In this document: positions 17,824 to 27,248 of the stretch, in pieces
Layout: each line of letters begins with the position of its first letter
Position numbering within the stretch: the first letter of the stretch is position 1
The notes under the pieces: generated by a model
Told to the model about the DNA's origin: nothing
The model's database searches: none
Seen by the model: only the letters and a program-made list of their open reading frames with translations
NCBI GenBank assembly: GCA_023391285.1
Contig: JAEWBF010000039.1
Span: forward strand, 186,001-250,000
Length of the DNA: 64,000 bases
Reading direction: 5' to 3'
Origin: Verrucomicrobiota bacterium
GTDB taxonomy: Bacteria; Verrucomicrobiota; Verrucomicrobiia; Opitutales; Opitutaceae
Translations under genes and position numbers: made by a program

Positions 17824-18441
17824 TCAGATCTTCGGCACGCGCATCGTGCTGATCATCGCACTCCCGCTCGCTGCATAAACCAGCGCGAGCGGGTGCAGCA
17901 CCAGCCCGCCAAGCTCCCACGCGCCGAGCCACAGGTCGGCGCCAAGCCTTCCGGCGAAATGGAGCACCGCCAGCAGGACGACAATCAACACGCTCGAAGG
18001 AATCGGCGTCCCTTCGAAATACTTCACCTTCCCGCTTTCATCGGCGAGCACCGCCGCGGTGGCATTGAACCGCGCCAACCGGCTGATCCCGCAAGCGACG
18101 AAATACAACAGCACCGCGACATCCAGCGCGCCGCGCAAGCCCGCCGCGAACCCCAGCGCCGCCGGCGCCAGTCCGAACGAAATCACGTCGGCCAGCGAAT
18201 CGAGATCCGCGCCCAACATCGACGATTTCCGCCGCCAGCGCGCCACGCGGCCGTCCGCAAAATCGAACACCAGCGCCACCGGCAACAGTGCCATCGCCGT
18301 CTCGAGCCAGCGGTCGTCTCCAGAAACCAAATACTGCATCGACGCGAGCACCGCTCCGCTTCCGCAGAAGCCGTTTCCCAGCGTCAAGACATCCGCCAGC
18401 ACAAACGACCGAATCATCGAAAACCGCCGCCGCTTGCTCAT
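17824..18441 (-). CDS. pssA: CDP-diacylglycerol-serine O-phosphatidyltransferase
   Basis: The 205-residue membrane protein contains the full CDP-alcohol phosphotransferase signature D-x2-DG-x2-AR-x8-G-x3-D-x3-D in DFADGRVARWRRKSSMLGAD and following residues. Six hydrophobic segments surround it. It makes phosphatidylserine from CDP-diacylglycerol and serine in the cytoplasmic membrane. The bacterial-type PssA motif order and the N-terminal VLTLGNGFCG fit PssA better than PgsA. The ATG at 18441 is preferred over a TTG start at 18477; the choice is not secure. The psd decarboxylase is not in the window. Confidence 0.87.
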   Translation of the reverse strand: MSKRRRFSMIRSFVLADVLTLGNGFCGSGAVLASMQYLVSGDDRWLETAMALLPVALVFDFADGRVARWRRKSSMLGADLDSLADVISFGLAPAALGFAAGLRGALDVAVLLYFVACGISRLARFNATAAVLADESGKVKYFEGTPIPSSVLIVVLLAVLHFAGRLGADLWLGAWELGGLVLHPLALVYAASGSAMISTMRVPKI

Positions 18442-18581
18442 TTCTGCTTCGGAGGAACTCACAGCGGCCTTGGTCAATACTCCTCCCGATCCGTTCCGCC
18501 GCGCGGTCGTCTCCGCTGGTCCGGATGGAACTTTTAGGTCGCTATCTTGCTCACATCGATTGCTTTCCAGTCGCCCCTCCT

Positions 18582-21029
18582 ATGCCTTCCTTCCCGCTGC
18601 TGCGCGTGCGGCGTTGCGCCCGCTCTCGGTGTCTTTCGACGCTTGTTCTCATCGCCTCATCTGCGGCTTGCTTCTTTGCCAATGCCGCCGATTCGAACGA
18701 ATCCTTCTCCGCTCTTCTCACGTTTGAGGCCTCGTCGTCTCCAGGATTTCCCGCCGGTTGGTCCGGAGGTCCGGCCGACACGATTTCGATCGACACACAG
18801 CTCGCCCGCAGCGGCGCCGCCTCCGCCCGTATCGACCTGCCGCCGGGGAGCGAGCGCCCGTTTTCCTCGCTCACGAAAAAACTGCCGATCGATTTCAAGG
18901 GGAGTCGCATCGAACTAAAGGGATGGATTCGCACCGGCGATGTAACCGGCTTCGCCGGCCTGTGGATGCGCCAGGATGGTCCGTCAGGCGTCCTCGAGTT
19001 CGATAACATGCAGCGCCGCGGTCTTCGTGGCACGACGGACTGGACCGAATATTCCATCGAACTGCCGCTCAATCCGGCGGCGCGCGAATTGTTCTTTGGC
19101 TTTCTCGTCAGCGGGAGTGGCCGCGGCTGGGTCGACGACCTTCAACTACTCGTCGATGGTCGCCCGGTGTGGGAGGCGCCCAAGCTCGAGCGCGCCCCAC
19201 TCATTTTCGACCGCGATCGCGAATTCGTCGCTGGTTCCGGCATCGGCCTCACCTCGCTCTCTCCGCTCCAAATCGAGAACCTCGCCGTTCTATGCCGCGT
19301 CTGGGGATTCCTGAAATATCATCACCCTGCCATCACCTCCGGCAACTATCACTGGGACTTCGAACTCCTGCGCATCCTGCCGGCTGTGCTGTCCGCCCCC
19401 GATCGCCTTTCGAACAATGCGACGTTGCTCAAGTGGGTCGAGCGACTCGGCCCGCTTCCCGAGGATCGTGTTCGTTCACCCGATTCCAGCGACGTTCATC
19501 TAGCGGCGGATCTCCAGTGGCTCAGTGACGAATCCGCACTTGGTCCCGCGCTGAGCGAAGCGTTGAAAACGATCCATGCGCGCCGCTCGCACGGTGCCTC
19601 TCAATTCTACGTGTCGGTTGCGCCAAACGTCGGAAATCCGATTTTCAATCACGAGTTCGACTACCGCGACATCGCACTTCCCGACGCCGGCTACCAACTG
19701 CTCGGCCTCTTCCGCTACTGGAACATCATTCGCTACTGGTTCCCTTATCGCGATCTGATCGAGGAGCACTGGGACGATGTTCTCGTCCATTCCATCCCGC
19801 GGCTCGGGCTTGCCGCCGACGCCAATGCCTACGCTCTCGAATTCATGGCGCTCATCGCCAAGGTCGGAGATACGCACGCGAATCTTTGGGGCTCGCTCCG
19901 TCTTCGGCCCCCGGTCGGCGACAGCCAGTTGCCTATTAACGTTCGCTTCATCGAAGAGCACGCGGTGGTGACAAAAACGTTTCCGCTCCCCGAGAATGAA
20001 TTCAACCCGTTCGAACGCGGCGACATCATCACCGCGCTTGACGGCACTCCGATCCGCGAACGTCTGCGCGAATGGTCTCGTTATTACGCCGCCTCCAACG
20101 AACCAACACGCTTACGCGACATTGCTCGTTCGCTCACGCGCGGACCTGTCGGCCCGGTCGACGTTCAGCTCCGGCGCGGCTCCGAATCCATGAACGTGCA
20201 CGCCCAGCGATATCCCGCGTCGACGCTGCCCCCGCCGCCCAGTTCGCACGACCTCCCCGGCCCGACGTTCCGCCTGCTCACTCCCCAAGTCGCCTACCTG
20301 AAGCTTTCCTCCGTCAAATCCGCCGACATCGCCGATTATCTCGCGCGTGCGGCAACCACCGACGGCTGGATCGTGGACCTGCGCAACTACCCGGCGGAAT
20401 TCGTCGTGTTCGCGCTCGGCTCGCTGTTCGTCGATCGGCCGATCGACTTCGCGCGTTTCACCCGCCCCTCGCTCAGCGATCCAGGAACCTTTCACTTCAG
20501 TGCGCCGCTCGCGCTGCGTCCCCCCGCTTCGCGTCCTCTTCCGCCACCGCCGGTCGATGTCAGCGATGCGACGTTCGCCGACCGGCCGGATTTCCCCGCG
20601 TCGAAAAATGCGTCTGTCGAGTGGACGCCTCCGAACACTGCTCGCTATCCGGGCAAGCTCGTGGTCCTCGTCGACGAAACCACGCAAAGCCAGGCGGAAT
20701 ATACGGCAATGGCATTACGCGCCACGCCTCGCGCGTTGATCGTCGGCAGCACCACCGCCGGCGCCGACGGAAACATATCCGCCATTCCACTACCGGGCGG
20801 GCTTCGCACGCTCATCAGTGGAATCGGCGTCTTCTATCCGGACAAGCGCCCCACGCAGCGCGTTGGGATCGTTCCCGACATCGAGGTGAAACCCACGCTC
20901 GCCGGCATTCGCGAGGGTCGCGACGAAGTCATTGAAGAAGCATTACGACAAATTCTTGGCCCTTCCGCGCCCGCCGCCGAGATCCTCGCGCGCGCAACCG
21001 AAGCAACCGCTCGCCTCGTCGACAAGTAA
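18582..21029 (+). CDS. Secreted S41-family (C-terminal-processing-type) peptidase
   Basis: The 815-residue protein has a signal peptide, then an N-terminal beta-sandwich of carbohydrate-binding type (residues ~40-190, GWSGGPADTI... to RGWVDDLQLL). A helical region precedes a PDZ-like segment (FERGDIITALDGTPI). The C-terminal S41 catalytic domain has VVLVDETTQSQAEYTAMAL (Ser703 the likely nucleophile) and the tail GVFYPDKRPTQRVGIVPDIEV. It is a periplasmic or outer-membrane serine protease. The ATG at 18582 gives the signal peptide at the N-terminus. The gene ends 24 bases before the rhamnosidase gene and the two may be cotranscribed. Confidence 0.85.
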   Translation: MPSFPLLRVRRCARSRCLSTLVLIASSAACFFANAADSNESFSALLTFEASSSPGFPAGWSGGPADTISIDTQLARSGAASARIDLPPGSERPFSSLTKKLPIDFKGSRIELKGWIRTGDVTGFAGLWMRQDGPSGVLEFDNMQRRGLRGTTDWTEYSIELPLNPAARELFFGFLVSGSGRGWVDDLQLLVDGRPVWEAPKLERAPLIFDRDREFVAGSGIGLTSLSPLQIENLAVLCRVWGFLKYHHPAITSGNYHWDFELLRILPAVLSAPDRLSNNATLLKWVERLGPLPEDRVRSPDSSDVHLAADLQWLSDESALGPALSEALKTIHARRSHGASQFYVSVAPNVGNPIFNHEFDYRDIALPDAGYQLLGLFRYWNIIRYWFPYRDLIEEHWDDVLVHSIPRLGLAADANAYALEFMALIAKVGDTHANLWGSLRLRPPVGDSQLPINVRFIEEHAVVTKTFPLPENEFNPFERGDIITALDGTPIRERLREWSRYYAASNEPTRLRDIARSLTRGPVGPVDVQLRRGSESMNVHAQRYPASTLPPPPSSHDLPGPTFRLLTPQVAYLKLSSVKSADIADYLARAATTDGWIVDLRNYPAEFVVFALGSLFVDRPIDFARFTRPSLSDPGTFHFSAPLALRPPASRPLPPPPVDVSDATFADRPDFPASKNASVEWTPPNTARYPGKLVVLVDETTQSQAEYTAMALRATPRALIVGSTTAGADGNISAIPLPGGLRTLISGIGVFYPDKRPTQRVGIVPDIEVKPTLAGIREGRDEVIEEALRQILGPSAPAAEILARATEATARLVDK

Positions 21030-21053
21030 CTCGCCTCCCCATTATTTGGCCTC

Positions 21054-23819
21054 ATGCGCACCCTTATTGCCCCGCTGGTGTCTTTCGCTGCATTCGCTTC
21101 CATCGCAATGGCGGCAGCTCCTTCCTCCACACTCTCGCACCTGACCTGCGAAGGCCTGGTCGAGCCGATGCTCATCGACACGTCGAAGCCCCGTGTTTCC
21201 TGGCGCATCGAGTCATCCGAACGCGGCGCCCGACAAACGGCGTTCCAACTCCGAATCGCCGAACTCGCGCCCGACGGCTCCGCACGTCCCGACACTCTCG
21301 AGACCGCCCGCATCGCCTCCGACCAATCCCAGTGGGTTGCCATCCCCGATTTCTCCGCCAAACCCAAGACCCGTTATCAATGGCAGGTTCGCGTCTGGCT
21401 CACTCACGATGCCACGGTCGCCACCTCAGCCACCGAGACCGATCTCGGCTGGAGCGATCCCGCTCATTTCGAAACCGGCCTTCTCCACACCGGCTGGCCG
21501 CGTGCCGCCGCTTGGATCAGCGATGGAGTTCCAACGCCCCGCGACGCCGCCCCGCCCGCCCGCTACCTCCGCGGCGAATTCGACGTCCCCGCAAAACCCG
21601 TCAACGCCCGCCTCTACTTCTCCGCCTTCGGCCTCGTCGAACCCTGGCTCAACGGCCGCAGGGTCGGCGAAAACGACTTCTTCACGCCCGGTTGGCCCGA
21701 CTATCGCGACCGCACCTACTATGTCGCCTACGACGTCACCGACCGCATCCAAACCGGCCGCAACGTCCTCGGCCTCATCCTCGCCGACGGCTGGTTCAGC
21801 AGCACCTTGATGGCCGGCACGCAATTCGGCTCGCAACCGCTAGCCTCCGCCTTCCTCGAACTCACCGACGCCAACGGCAAGATCACCACCGTCGCCACCG
21901 ACAAATCCTGGCAAGTCGCCGAAGGTCCCATCCGCGCCCAAGGAATTTATTTCGGCGAAACGTTCGACGCCCGTCGCGACGATCCCCGTTGGAGCACCGC
22001 CCAAAACGCTTCGTCCTGGCAGTGGCGTCCCGTCCAAGTCCACGGCACTTCCACCGCCGTCCGCGGCATCACCGCCCATTTCGCTCCACCTGTTCGTCGC
22101 ATCGAAGAACTCCAACCCATCTCGCGCCGCGAACTCTCGCCCGGCGTTTTCCTCTACGATCTCGGCCAGAACATGGTCGGTTGGGTTCGCTTGAAAATAC
22201 GCGCCCCCGCCGGCCAGGAGGTGACCGTCCGCTTCGCCGAAATGCTCGAATCCGACGGCACGCCGCATTTCCGCAATCTCCGCCGCGCCCCCGCCACCGC
22301 CACCTACATCGCTCGCGGTTCCGACACTCCCGAAATCTGGGAGCCTCGCTTCTCCTTCTTCGGCTTCCGCTACGTCCAGCTCAGCGGCATCGATCAGCCT
22401 TCCGACGACGCCATCGCCGGCATCGTCCTGCATTCCGACCTCGAGCGCATCGGCACGTTCGAATGCTCCAATCCTCTCCTCAACCAACTTTTCTCCAACA
22501 CCGTCTGGGGCCAGAAGGGCAACTTCCTCGAAGTGCCCACCGACTGCCCGCAACGCGATGAACGTCTCGGCTGGACCGGTGACGCCCAGGTCTTCGCCAA
22601 CACCGCCCTCTACAATTTCGCCAGCCACCCCTTCTATCGCCAATGGCTCATCTCGCTTCGCGACGGCTACCGCGACGAACCCGGCGGCCTCAGCGGTTTC
22701 CCCGATGTGTCCCCCGACACCGGCCTTCGCTACGGCAGCGCCGGCTGGGGCGACGCCGGCGTGATCGTTCCCTACATCACCTGGCTGCACACCGGAGATC
22801 GACGCGTCCTCGAGGAAAATTTCGACGCGATGCAGCGCTGGGTCGACGCCCAGGCGCGCGACTGGCCCGACGGCATTCGTCGCAGCGACCGCAGCTACGG
22901 CGACTGGCTCGCCCCTGGCTACGAACCTCACGCTGCCCCCACGCCCTACGTCCTCATCGCCACCGCCTATTTCGCGCGCACTGCCGATCTCACCGCGCGC
23001 GTCGCCGCCGAGCTCGGTCGCTCCGACGCCGCGCAACGCAACCGCGACCTCTTCGAAAAAATCAAAGCCGCCTTCCGCCGCGAGTTCATCGCCGACGACG
23101 GAAAAATCACCAGCGACGAACAAACCGCCTACCTTCTCGCTCTCGGCTTCGATCTCGTTCCCGACGAACTCCGCGCCGCCACCGCCGCTCATCTCGAACG
23201 CACCTTCGCGGAAAAGAATCATCACCTCGCCACCGGCTTTCTCGGCACGCCGCTGATCGCTCCCGTCCTCACCGAGCTCAACCGCGCCGATCTCGTTTAT
23301 CGCGTGCTGCAACAGGAAACCTACCCCGGCTGGCTCTTCAGCGTGAAAAACGGCGCTACCACGATCTGGGAACGCTGGGACAGCTGGACGCCCGAGCACG
23401 GTTTCAACTCCGAAGGCATGAACTCCTTCAACCACTACGCCTACGGTTCCGTGATCGAGTGGTTTTACGACACCATCGCCGGCCTGAAACCCGACGCGTC
23501 GGTTCCCGGCTGGAAACATTTCCACATCGCTCCCCACCCCGGCGGCGGCCTCACCTCCGCGAAAGCCACCCTCGAAACCCCCTACGGCCCCGCCGCCTCC
23601 GCCTGGAAAATCGTGAACGGCCACTTCGAACTCACCGCCACGATCCCACCCAACACCACCGCCGAAATCGCGCTCCCCTCCACCGACCTCTCCTCCGCCA
23701 CCGAATCCAACCAACCGCTCTCCTCGCTCGCCACTGAAAACCTCCGCGTCGTCGAAAACCGGATACGTCTCACCCTCCCCGCCGGCACCTACCGTTTCAG
23801 CACGCCCGCGCCACGATAA
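21054..23819 (+). CDS. Secreted alpha-L-rhamnosidase (GH78)
   Basis: The 921-residue protein has a signal peptide followed by the modular GH78 layout. An N-terminal Fn3-like domain is followed by a rhamnosidase-N carbohydrate-binding region (FGLVEPWLNGRRVGENDF). The (alpha/alpha)6 catalytic barrel carries the signature PTDCPQRDERLGWTGDAQVF near residue 500, which includes the acidic residues of the active site. A C-terminal beta-domain is preceded by EGMNSFNHYAYGSVIEW. The enzyme releases terminal L-rhamnose from plant or microbial glycans outside the cytoplasm. No rhamnose transporter or catabolic genes are adjacent. Confidence 0.93.
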   Translation: MRTLIAPLVSFAAFASIAMAAAPSSTLSHLTCEGLVEPMLIDTSKPRVSWRIESSERGARQTAFQLRIAELAPDGSARPDTLETARIASDQSQWVAIPDFSAKPKTRYQWQVRVWLTHDATVATSATETDLGWSDPAHFETGLLHTGWPRAAAWISDGVPTPRDAAPPARYLRGEFDVPAKPVNARLYFSAFGLVEPWLNGRRVGENDFFTPGWPDYRDRTYYVAYDVTDRIQTGRNVLGLILADGWFSSTLMAGTQFGSQPLASAFLELTDANGKITTVATDKSWQVAEGPIRAQGIYFGETFDARRDDPRWSTAQNASSWQWRPVQVHGTSTAVRGITAHFAPPVRRIEELQPISRRELSPGVFLYDLGQNMVGWVRLKIRAPAGQEVTVRFAEMLESDGTPHFRNLRRAPATATYIARGSDTPEIWEPRFSFFGFRYVQLSGIDQPSDDAIAGIVLHSDLERIGTFECSNPLLNQLFSNTVWGQKGNFLEVPTDCPQRDERLGWTGDAQVFANTALYNFASHPFYRQWLISLRDGYRDEPGGLSGFPDVSPDTGLRYGSAGWGDAGVIVPYITWLHTGDRRVLEENFDAMQRWVDAQARDWPDGIRRSDRSYGDWLAPGYEPHAAPTPYVLIATAYFARTADLTARVAAELGRSDAAQRNRDLFEKIKAAFRREFIADDGKITSDEQTAYLLALGFDLVPDELRAATAAHLERTFAEKNHHLATGFLGTPLIAPVLTELNRADLVYRVLQQETYPGWLFSVKNGATTIWERWDSWTPEHGFNSEGMNSFNHYAYGSVIEWFYDTIAGLKPDASVPGWKHFHIAPHPGGGLTSAKATLETPYGPAASAWKIVNGHFELTATIPPNTTAEIALPSTDLSSATESNQPLSSLATENLRVVENRIRLTLPAGTYRFSTPAPR

Positions 23820-23830
23820 TTCAATCTCTC

Positions 23831-23913
23831 CTCTTTCTCTTTCGTCAGGAGGCTCGGTCCGGAAAGCGTGTGTCGGTGGAGAGAACGATCAAGAGAAGGA
23901 AAAAGGGAAAGAT
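23831..23913. repeat. 83-bp element after the ADOP permease gene (copy 1)
   Basis: It begins with CTCTTTCTCTTTCGTCAG and ends with AAAGGGAAAGAT. The same layout recurs at 26607-26691, on the other side of the ADOP gene, with 17 identical bases at the start (TCTTTCTCTTTCGTCAG) and a related purine-rich end. It lies directly after the ADOP stop. Overall similarity judged by eye is about 70%. Confidence 0.7.
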
Positions 23914-23931
23914 CATGTGCAGGCTCCACCC

Positions 23932-26598
23932 TTACTCACACCGCAACGCCACCATCGGATCCACCTTCGCCGCCCGCCGGGCCGGCCACCAGCACGCAAG
24001 CATTGCCACGCACAACATCAGCAACGCCACACCGGCAAATGTCGCGCCATCCAGCCTCTCCACCTCGAAGAGCAAATTCCCGATAAACCGCGTGAGGTAA
24101 AACGCCGCCCCTAATCCCACCGCCACACCCACGCCCGTTTTCCACATCCCCTGCCGCAGAATCATTCCCACGATCTGCCCGCGCGTCGCCCCAATCGCTG
24201 CACGGATGCCAATCTCCCGCGCGCGCTGCGAAACATCATACGCCAGCACGCCATAAAGTCCCACACCCGCCAGCAGCACCGCGAGCGCGGCAAACGCCGA
24301 GATGAGCAACGTGATCCCCCGCCGCCCCATCATCATGCTATCGAGCCCTTCCTCGATCGTCGCGACACCATACAGCGGCAACGCCGGATCGATGCCACGG
24401 AGCTTGCGCCTAATCTCGCCGAGCAGATCGCCTTGTGGTCGCGCCGAACGAACCACGAACGTAAATCCTCCCGACGGCCACTGCACCAGCGGCACGAACA
24501 CCAGCGGCATCCCATCGCGACCTTCGAGCCCCATCAATTCCGGCCGGCGCACCACGCCCGCGATCCGTATCCACGGCTGTCCTTCCGGCGGCGCATGCGC
24601 GCCCAGCACCAACTCCTGCCCGACCGCGCTCGCCCCGGGAAAATAACGTCGCGCGAAAACATCGTCCACCACCGCCACCGGCGCGCGTCGCGGATCATCG
24701 GTGTAGCTGAAGCCGCGTCCTTCCAGCAGCGTAATGCGCATCGTGTCGAAAAATTCCGGCGAGACCGGATTCATGGCGACCAGCGACCGATTTTCTCCCG
24801 CGCTTACCGTTCCATTGCGCAAGAGAAACGGCTGCGGCCGAAACGTAGGCGACAGTGCGTAATCGATCAGCAGCGCCGCGTGATCCACTCCCGGGATCTC
24901 CTTCAGCCCTTCGATGATCCTGCGCTGCAATCCCACATTCTGCTCCGGCTGCTCGTAACCTTTCGGCACCGCGAGCCGCCCCTGCAGGAGATTCGAAGTC
25001 TCGAAACCCGGATCGATCGCAAGCACGTGCGCGAAACTTCGCGCCAACAACCCCGCTCCGATCAGCAGCACCAGCGCGATCGCCACCTGCGCAATCACGA
25101 GCGTTCCGCCGAGAACACGCGCCCGCGTGCCCGCGGAAGCAGTCCGCGATCCCGCTAGCTTCAAACCCCTGCGCCACAGCAACCCGAATGGCACCACGCC
25201 CATCAGCCCCGCCAATCCCGCCGAAATGCTAGCCACCACGCCGATCGCGGCCAATTCCATTTCCACCGGATTCGCGGTGACCGCGACCCCCGGCAGATAC
25301 GTGTTGATGACGCGCAACGAAGCCCACGCCAGTCCGGTCCCCACGCCAACCGCCGCCGCCATCAGCAACAGACTTTCCGTCAACAACTGCCTCAGCAATG
25401 TCGCCCTTCCCGCGCCGAGCGCATGCCGGATCGCGAGTTCGGGTCGTTTGCTGTTCGCGCGCGCCAACGTGAGGTTCAGCACGTTGACCACGCCGATCAG
25501 CAGCACCAACGCCGCGCCACCCTGTAGCAACGCGAGCGGCCTCTGCACGGCGCCAGCGACTTTCGCGCCCAGTCCTTCGATCGCCATCCGATGCCCCGAC
25601 GACTCGAAATGCGCACGCATTTGCGCCGGCGCATGATCCTCGAGGAAAGCTCCATCGATGGCACTGAGTTGCTCCAGCGCGGCCAAGCGCGAAACGCCCG
25701 CATTCAGCCGGCCGAAAAGCGTGGTCCTCCCTCGATAACGCGCCGCCAACGGATCGATTTCCTCAGGCCGCGGTTCGAAGGGTTTGAAGAATCGCGTGTA
25801 GGGATCGAGTCCTTCAACGCTGCGCGGCGCCACGCCAATGATCGTCAACGGCTCGCCGCCCAGCCGCACCTCGCGCCCGATCGCCGCCGGGTCGGCAGCG
25901 AAATGCGCCTCCCAAAAACTCCGGGTCAGCACGACCACCTTGTCGCGCCCGACCGCATCCTCCTCCGCGGTTCCGAATCGCCCCAACAGCGGTTTCACTC
26001 CGAGAAAGTCGAAGAAGCCCGCGTTGACGCGCATCCCGGTCAATCGCTGCGGGCTTCCGTCTTCCTCGATCGTCGTGCCCACGTATTGCATGATCGCGAA
26101 GTCCTCGAAGAGATCCGCGTTGTCCTTGAAATCCCGATATTGCGGCACGCTCGCTTCCTGCCGGCTACGCCCACCGCCCATCTTCTCAAATGCATTGTAA
26201 ACCTGCACGATCCGGTTCGGCTCGTGAAACGGCTGCGACTTGAGCACGAGCGCATAGAGCGCCGTGAAGATCGCCGTATTGGGCCCGATTCACAGCGCCA
26301 GCGTCGCGATCACCGCTGCACTAAACAGAGGCGCCCGCCGCAGCGACCGCGCCGCGAAGCGAACATCGCGTATCACATTCTCGACCGCCGCCCACCCCCG
26401 CTGCTCCCGACAAATCTCCTTCACCTGCTCCACGCCCCCAAGCTCCCGTCGCGCCGCAAACCGCGCCTCCTCCTCACCCATCCCCGCCGCCCGATTCCGC
26501 TCCTCCAACATCTCCAGATGCAGCTGCATCTCCTCGCTCATCTCCGCTTCGAGCTTCCCCCGCCGAAACACCGCCCGCAGTTTTCTCAGCAGCTTCAT
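23932..26598 (-). pseudogene. ADOP-family ABC transporter permease interrupted by an in-frame TGA
   Basis: Read through one codon, the gene encodes an 888-residue permease. It has an N-terminal PadR-associated permease prefix (KLEAEMSEEMQLHLEMLEE), a first membrane segment, a MacB periplasmic core and three C-terminal membrane segments in an FtsX domain, plus the internal FtsX repeat. The frame is broken once at 26290-26292: TGA stands where relatives have the Gly of LALGIGANTAIF, giving LAL-stop-IGPNTAIF. The downstream frame is intact for 771 codons from a GTG at 26247, and the upstream part is 102 codons. Either the gene is recently inactivated, or the stop is an assembly error or is bypassed. 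MacB-type permeases of this class need a separate ATPase, which is not adjacent. Confidence 0.85.
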
Positions 26599-26606
26599 CC
26601 GCCAAA

Positions 26607-26691
26607 TCTTTCTCTTTCGTCAGAAGGTTTGGCTCAAAACAGGCGGCACGGTTGCGAGAGAAAGATTAAGAAAAAGAGGAAAGAGAAAGAT
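26607..26691. repeat. 85-bp element between padR and the ADOP gene (copy 2), a long-loop inverted repeat
   Basis: The ends form a perfect 13-bp inverted repeat when base 26606 is included: ATCTTTCTCTTTC (26606-26618) and GAAAGAGAAAGAT (26679-26691), with ~60 bases between. It occupies the gap between the padR stop and the ADOP start and supplies the leader of the ADOP gene. It is related to the element at 23831-23913. Confidence 0.75.
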
Positions 26692-26697
26692 GGAGCC

Positions 26698-27030
26698 TCA
26701 CCCATTCCCCAGCACCAGATTGATCGCCGTCGAAAGCCTCGCCCAACTCTGCTCCTCCGCCTGCAATTGCTTCTTTCCCGACGCCGTCAGCGAATAAAAC
26801 TTCGCTTTCCGGTTGTTCTCCGAAACACCCCACTCCGACTTGATCCAGCCCTGATCCTCCAGCCGATACAGCGCCGGATAAAGCGAGCCCTGCTCCACCG
26901 TCAGCATTTCCTTCGACATCTGCTGAATCCTCACCGCCACCCCAAAACCGTGCATCGGCTCGTGCTGCAGCGCCTTCAAGATCAGCAAATCCAGCGTTCC
27001 CTGCAGTAAATCCGCCTTCGATTTCGTCAT
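26698..27030 (-). CDS. PadR-family transcriptional regulator
   Basis: The 110-residue protein has the PadR winged helix: LLQGTLDLLILKAL, HGFGVAVRIQQMS, then the wing QGSLYPALYRLEDQGWIKSEW. The C-terminal helix used for dimerisation is short, as in subfamily 2. Together with the following ADOP permease it forms the PadR-ADOP pair common in Acidobacteria and Verrucomicrobia. It probably represses its own operon through the palindrome at 27035-27061, which overlaps its ribosome-binding site. Confidence 0.93.
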   Translation of the reverse strand: MTKSKADLLQGTLDLLILKALQHEPMHGFGVAVRIQQMSKEMLTVEQGSLYPALYRLEDQGWIKSEWGVSENNRKAKFYSLTASGKKQLQAEEQSWARLSTAINLVLGNG

Positions 27031-27034
27031 GACA

Positions 27035-27061
27035 TTCTCTCCTAGAATTTCTAGGAGAGAA
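27035..27061. promoter_or_regulatory. Perfect 13-bp-arm palindrome, probable PadR operator 1
   Basis: TTCTCTCCTAGAA and TTCTAGGAGAGAA are exact reverse complements around a single central T. It ends 4 bases before the padR start codon, so its AGGAGA arm is also the padR Shine-Dalgarno sequence. Binding here would block translation initiation sites and transcription together. The PadR assignment is inferred from position and symmetry. Confidence 0.8.
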
Positions 27062-27071
27062 GCCCGCTTCC

Positions 27072-27089
27072 CCTAGAATGTCAAGGAGA
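27072..27089 (-). promoter_or_regulatory. Second operator-like copy containing a consensus -35 box
   Basis: CCTAGAATGTCAAGGAGA matches CCTAGAATTTCTAGGAGA of operator 1 at 16 of 18 positions and lies exactly 31 bp away, about three helical turns. On the minus strand it contains TTGACA (27079-27084), a perfect -35 box. A 17-bp spacer would put the -10 (weak, TTCTCT) inside operator 1. This suggests autorepression by two dimers on one face. Confidence 0.6.
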
Positions 27090-27098
27090 CGCTTTTTT

Positions 27099-27125
27099 AG
27101 TAGCGGAACGCGTGAGCGTTTCGCC
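27099..27125 (+). repeat. REP-like sequence, GTAGCGGAACGCGTGAGCG family
   Basis: The segment AGTAGCGGAACGCGTGAGCG followed by TTTCGCC is partly self-complementary (GCGGAACGC/GCGTTTCGC). Close relatives occur at 34407-34436 and, as an inverted pair, at 45448-45502. All copies are intergenic or overlap a gene end, as REP elements do. Confidence 0.6.
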
Positions 27126-27140
27126 CCCGCGCACCCCAAA

Positions 27141-27248
27141 CTTCGCGCATCTTCGCGCCCTTCGCGGTTTCCATCGAAACCTCCGAGTTGGCGATCGCCC
27201 GCCTCGGCTGGAAATTGGTGTGCATTCGTGTCCATTCGTGGTTCACAT
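27141..27248 (+). repeat. Two ~10-bp-periodic intergenic repeats upstream of ffh
   Basis: At 27141-27172 the sequence CTTCGCGCAT/CTTCGCGCCC/TTCGCGGTTT repeats every 10 bases. At 27215-27248 the unit ATTCGTG recurs with 10-base spacing (GCATTCGTGTCCATTCGTGG). I recall similar strings as dispersed intergenic repeats in Verrucomicrobia, but this cannot be checked here. No promoter for ffh stands out in this stretch. Confidence 0.45.

Noticed and set aside
26290..26292. TGA as a selenocysteine codon in the ADOP permease
   Set aside because: The position corresponds to a structural glycine in relatives, not to a cysteine, and no hairpin resembling a bacterial SECIS element follows within a few bases.
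23831..26691. An insertion sequence carrying the permease gene between direct repeats
   Set aside because: No transposase, no terminal inverted repeats around the whole segment, and no target-site duplication were found; the elements are only ~70% alike.
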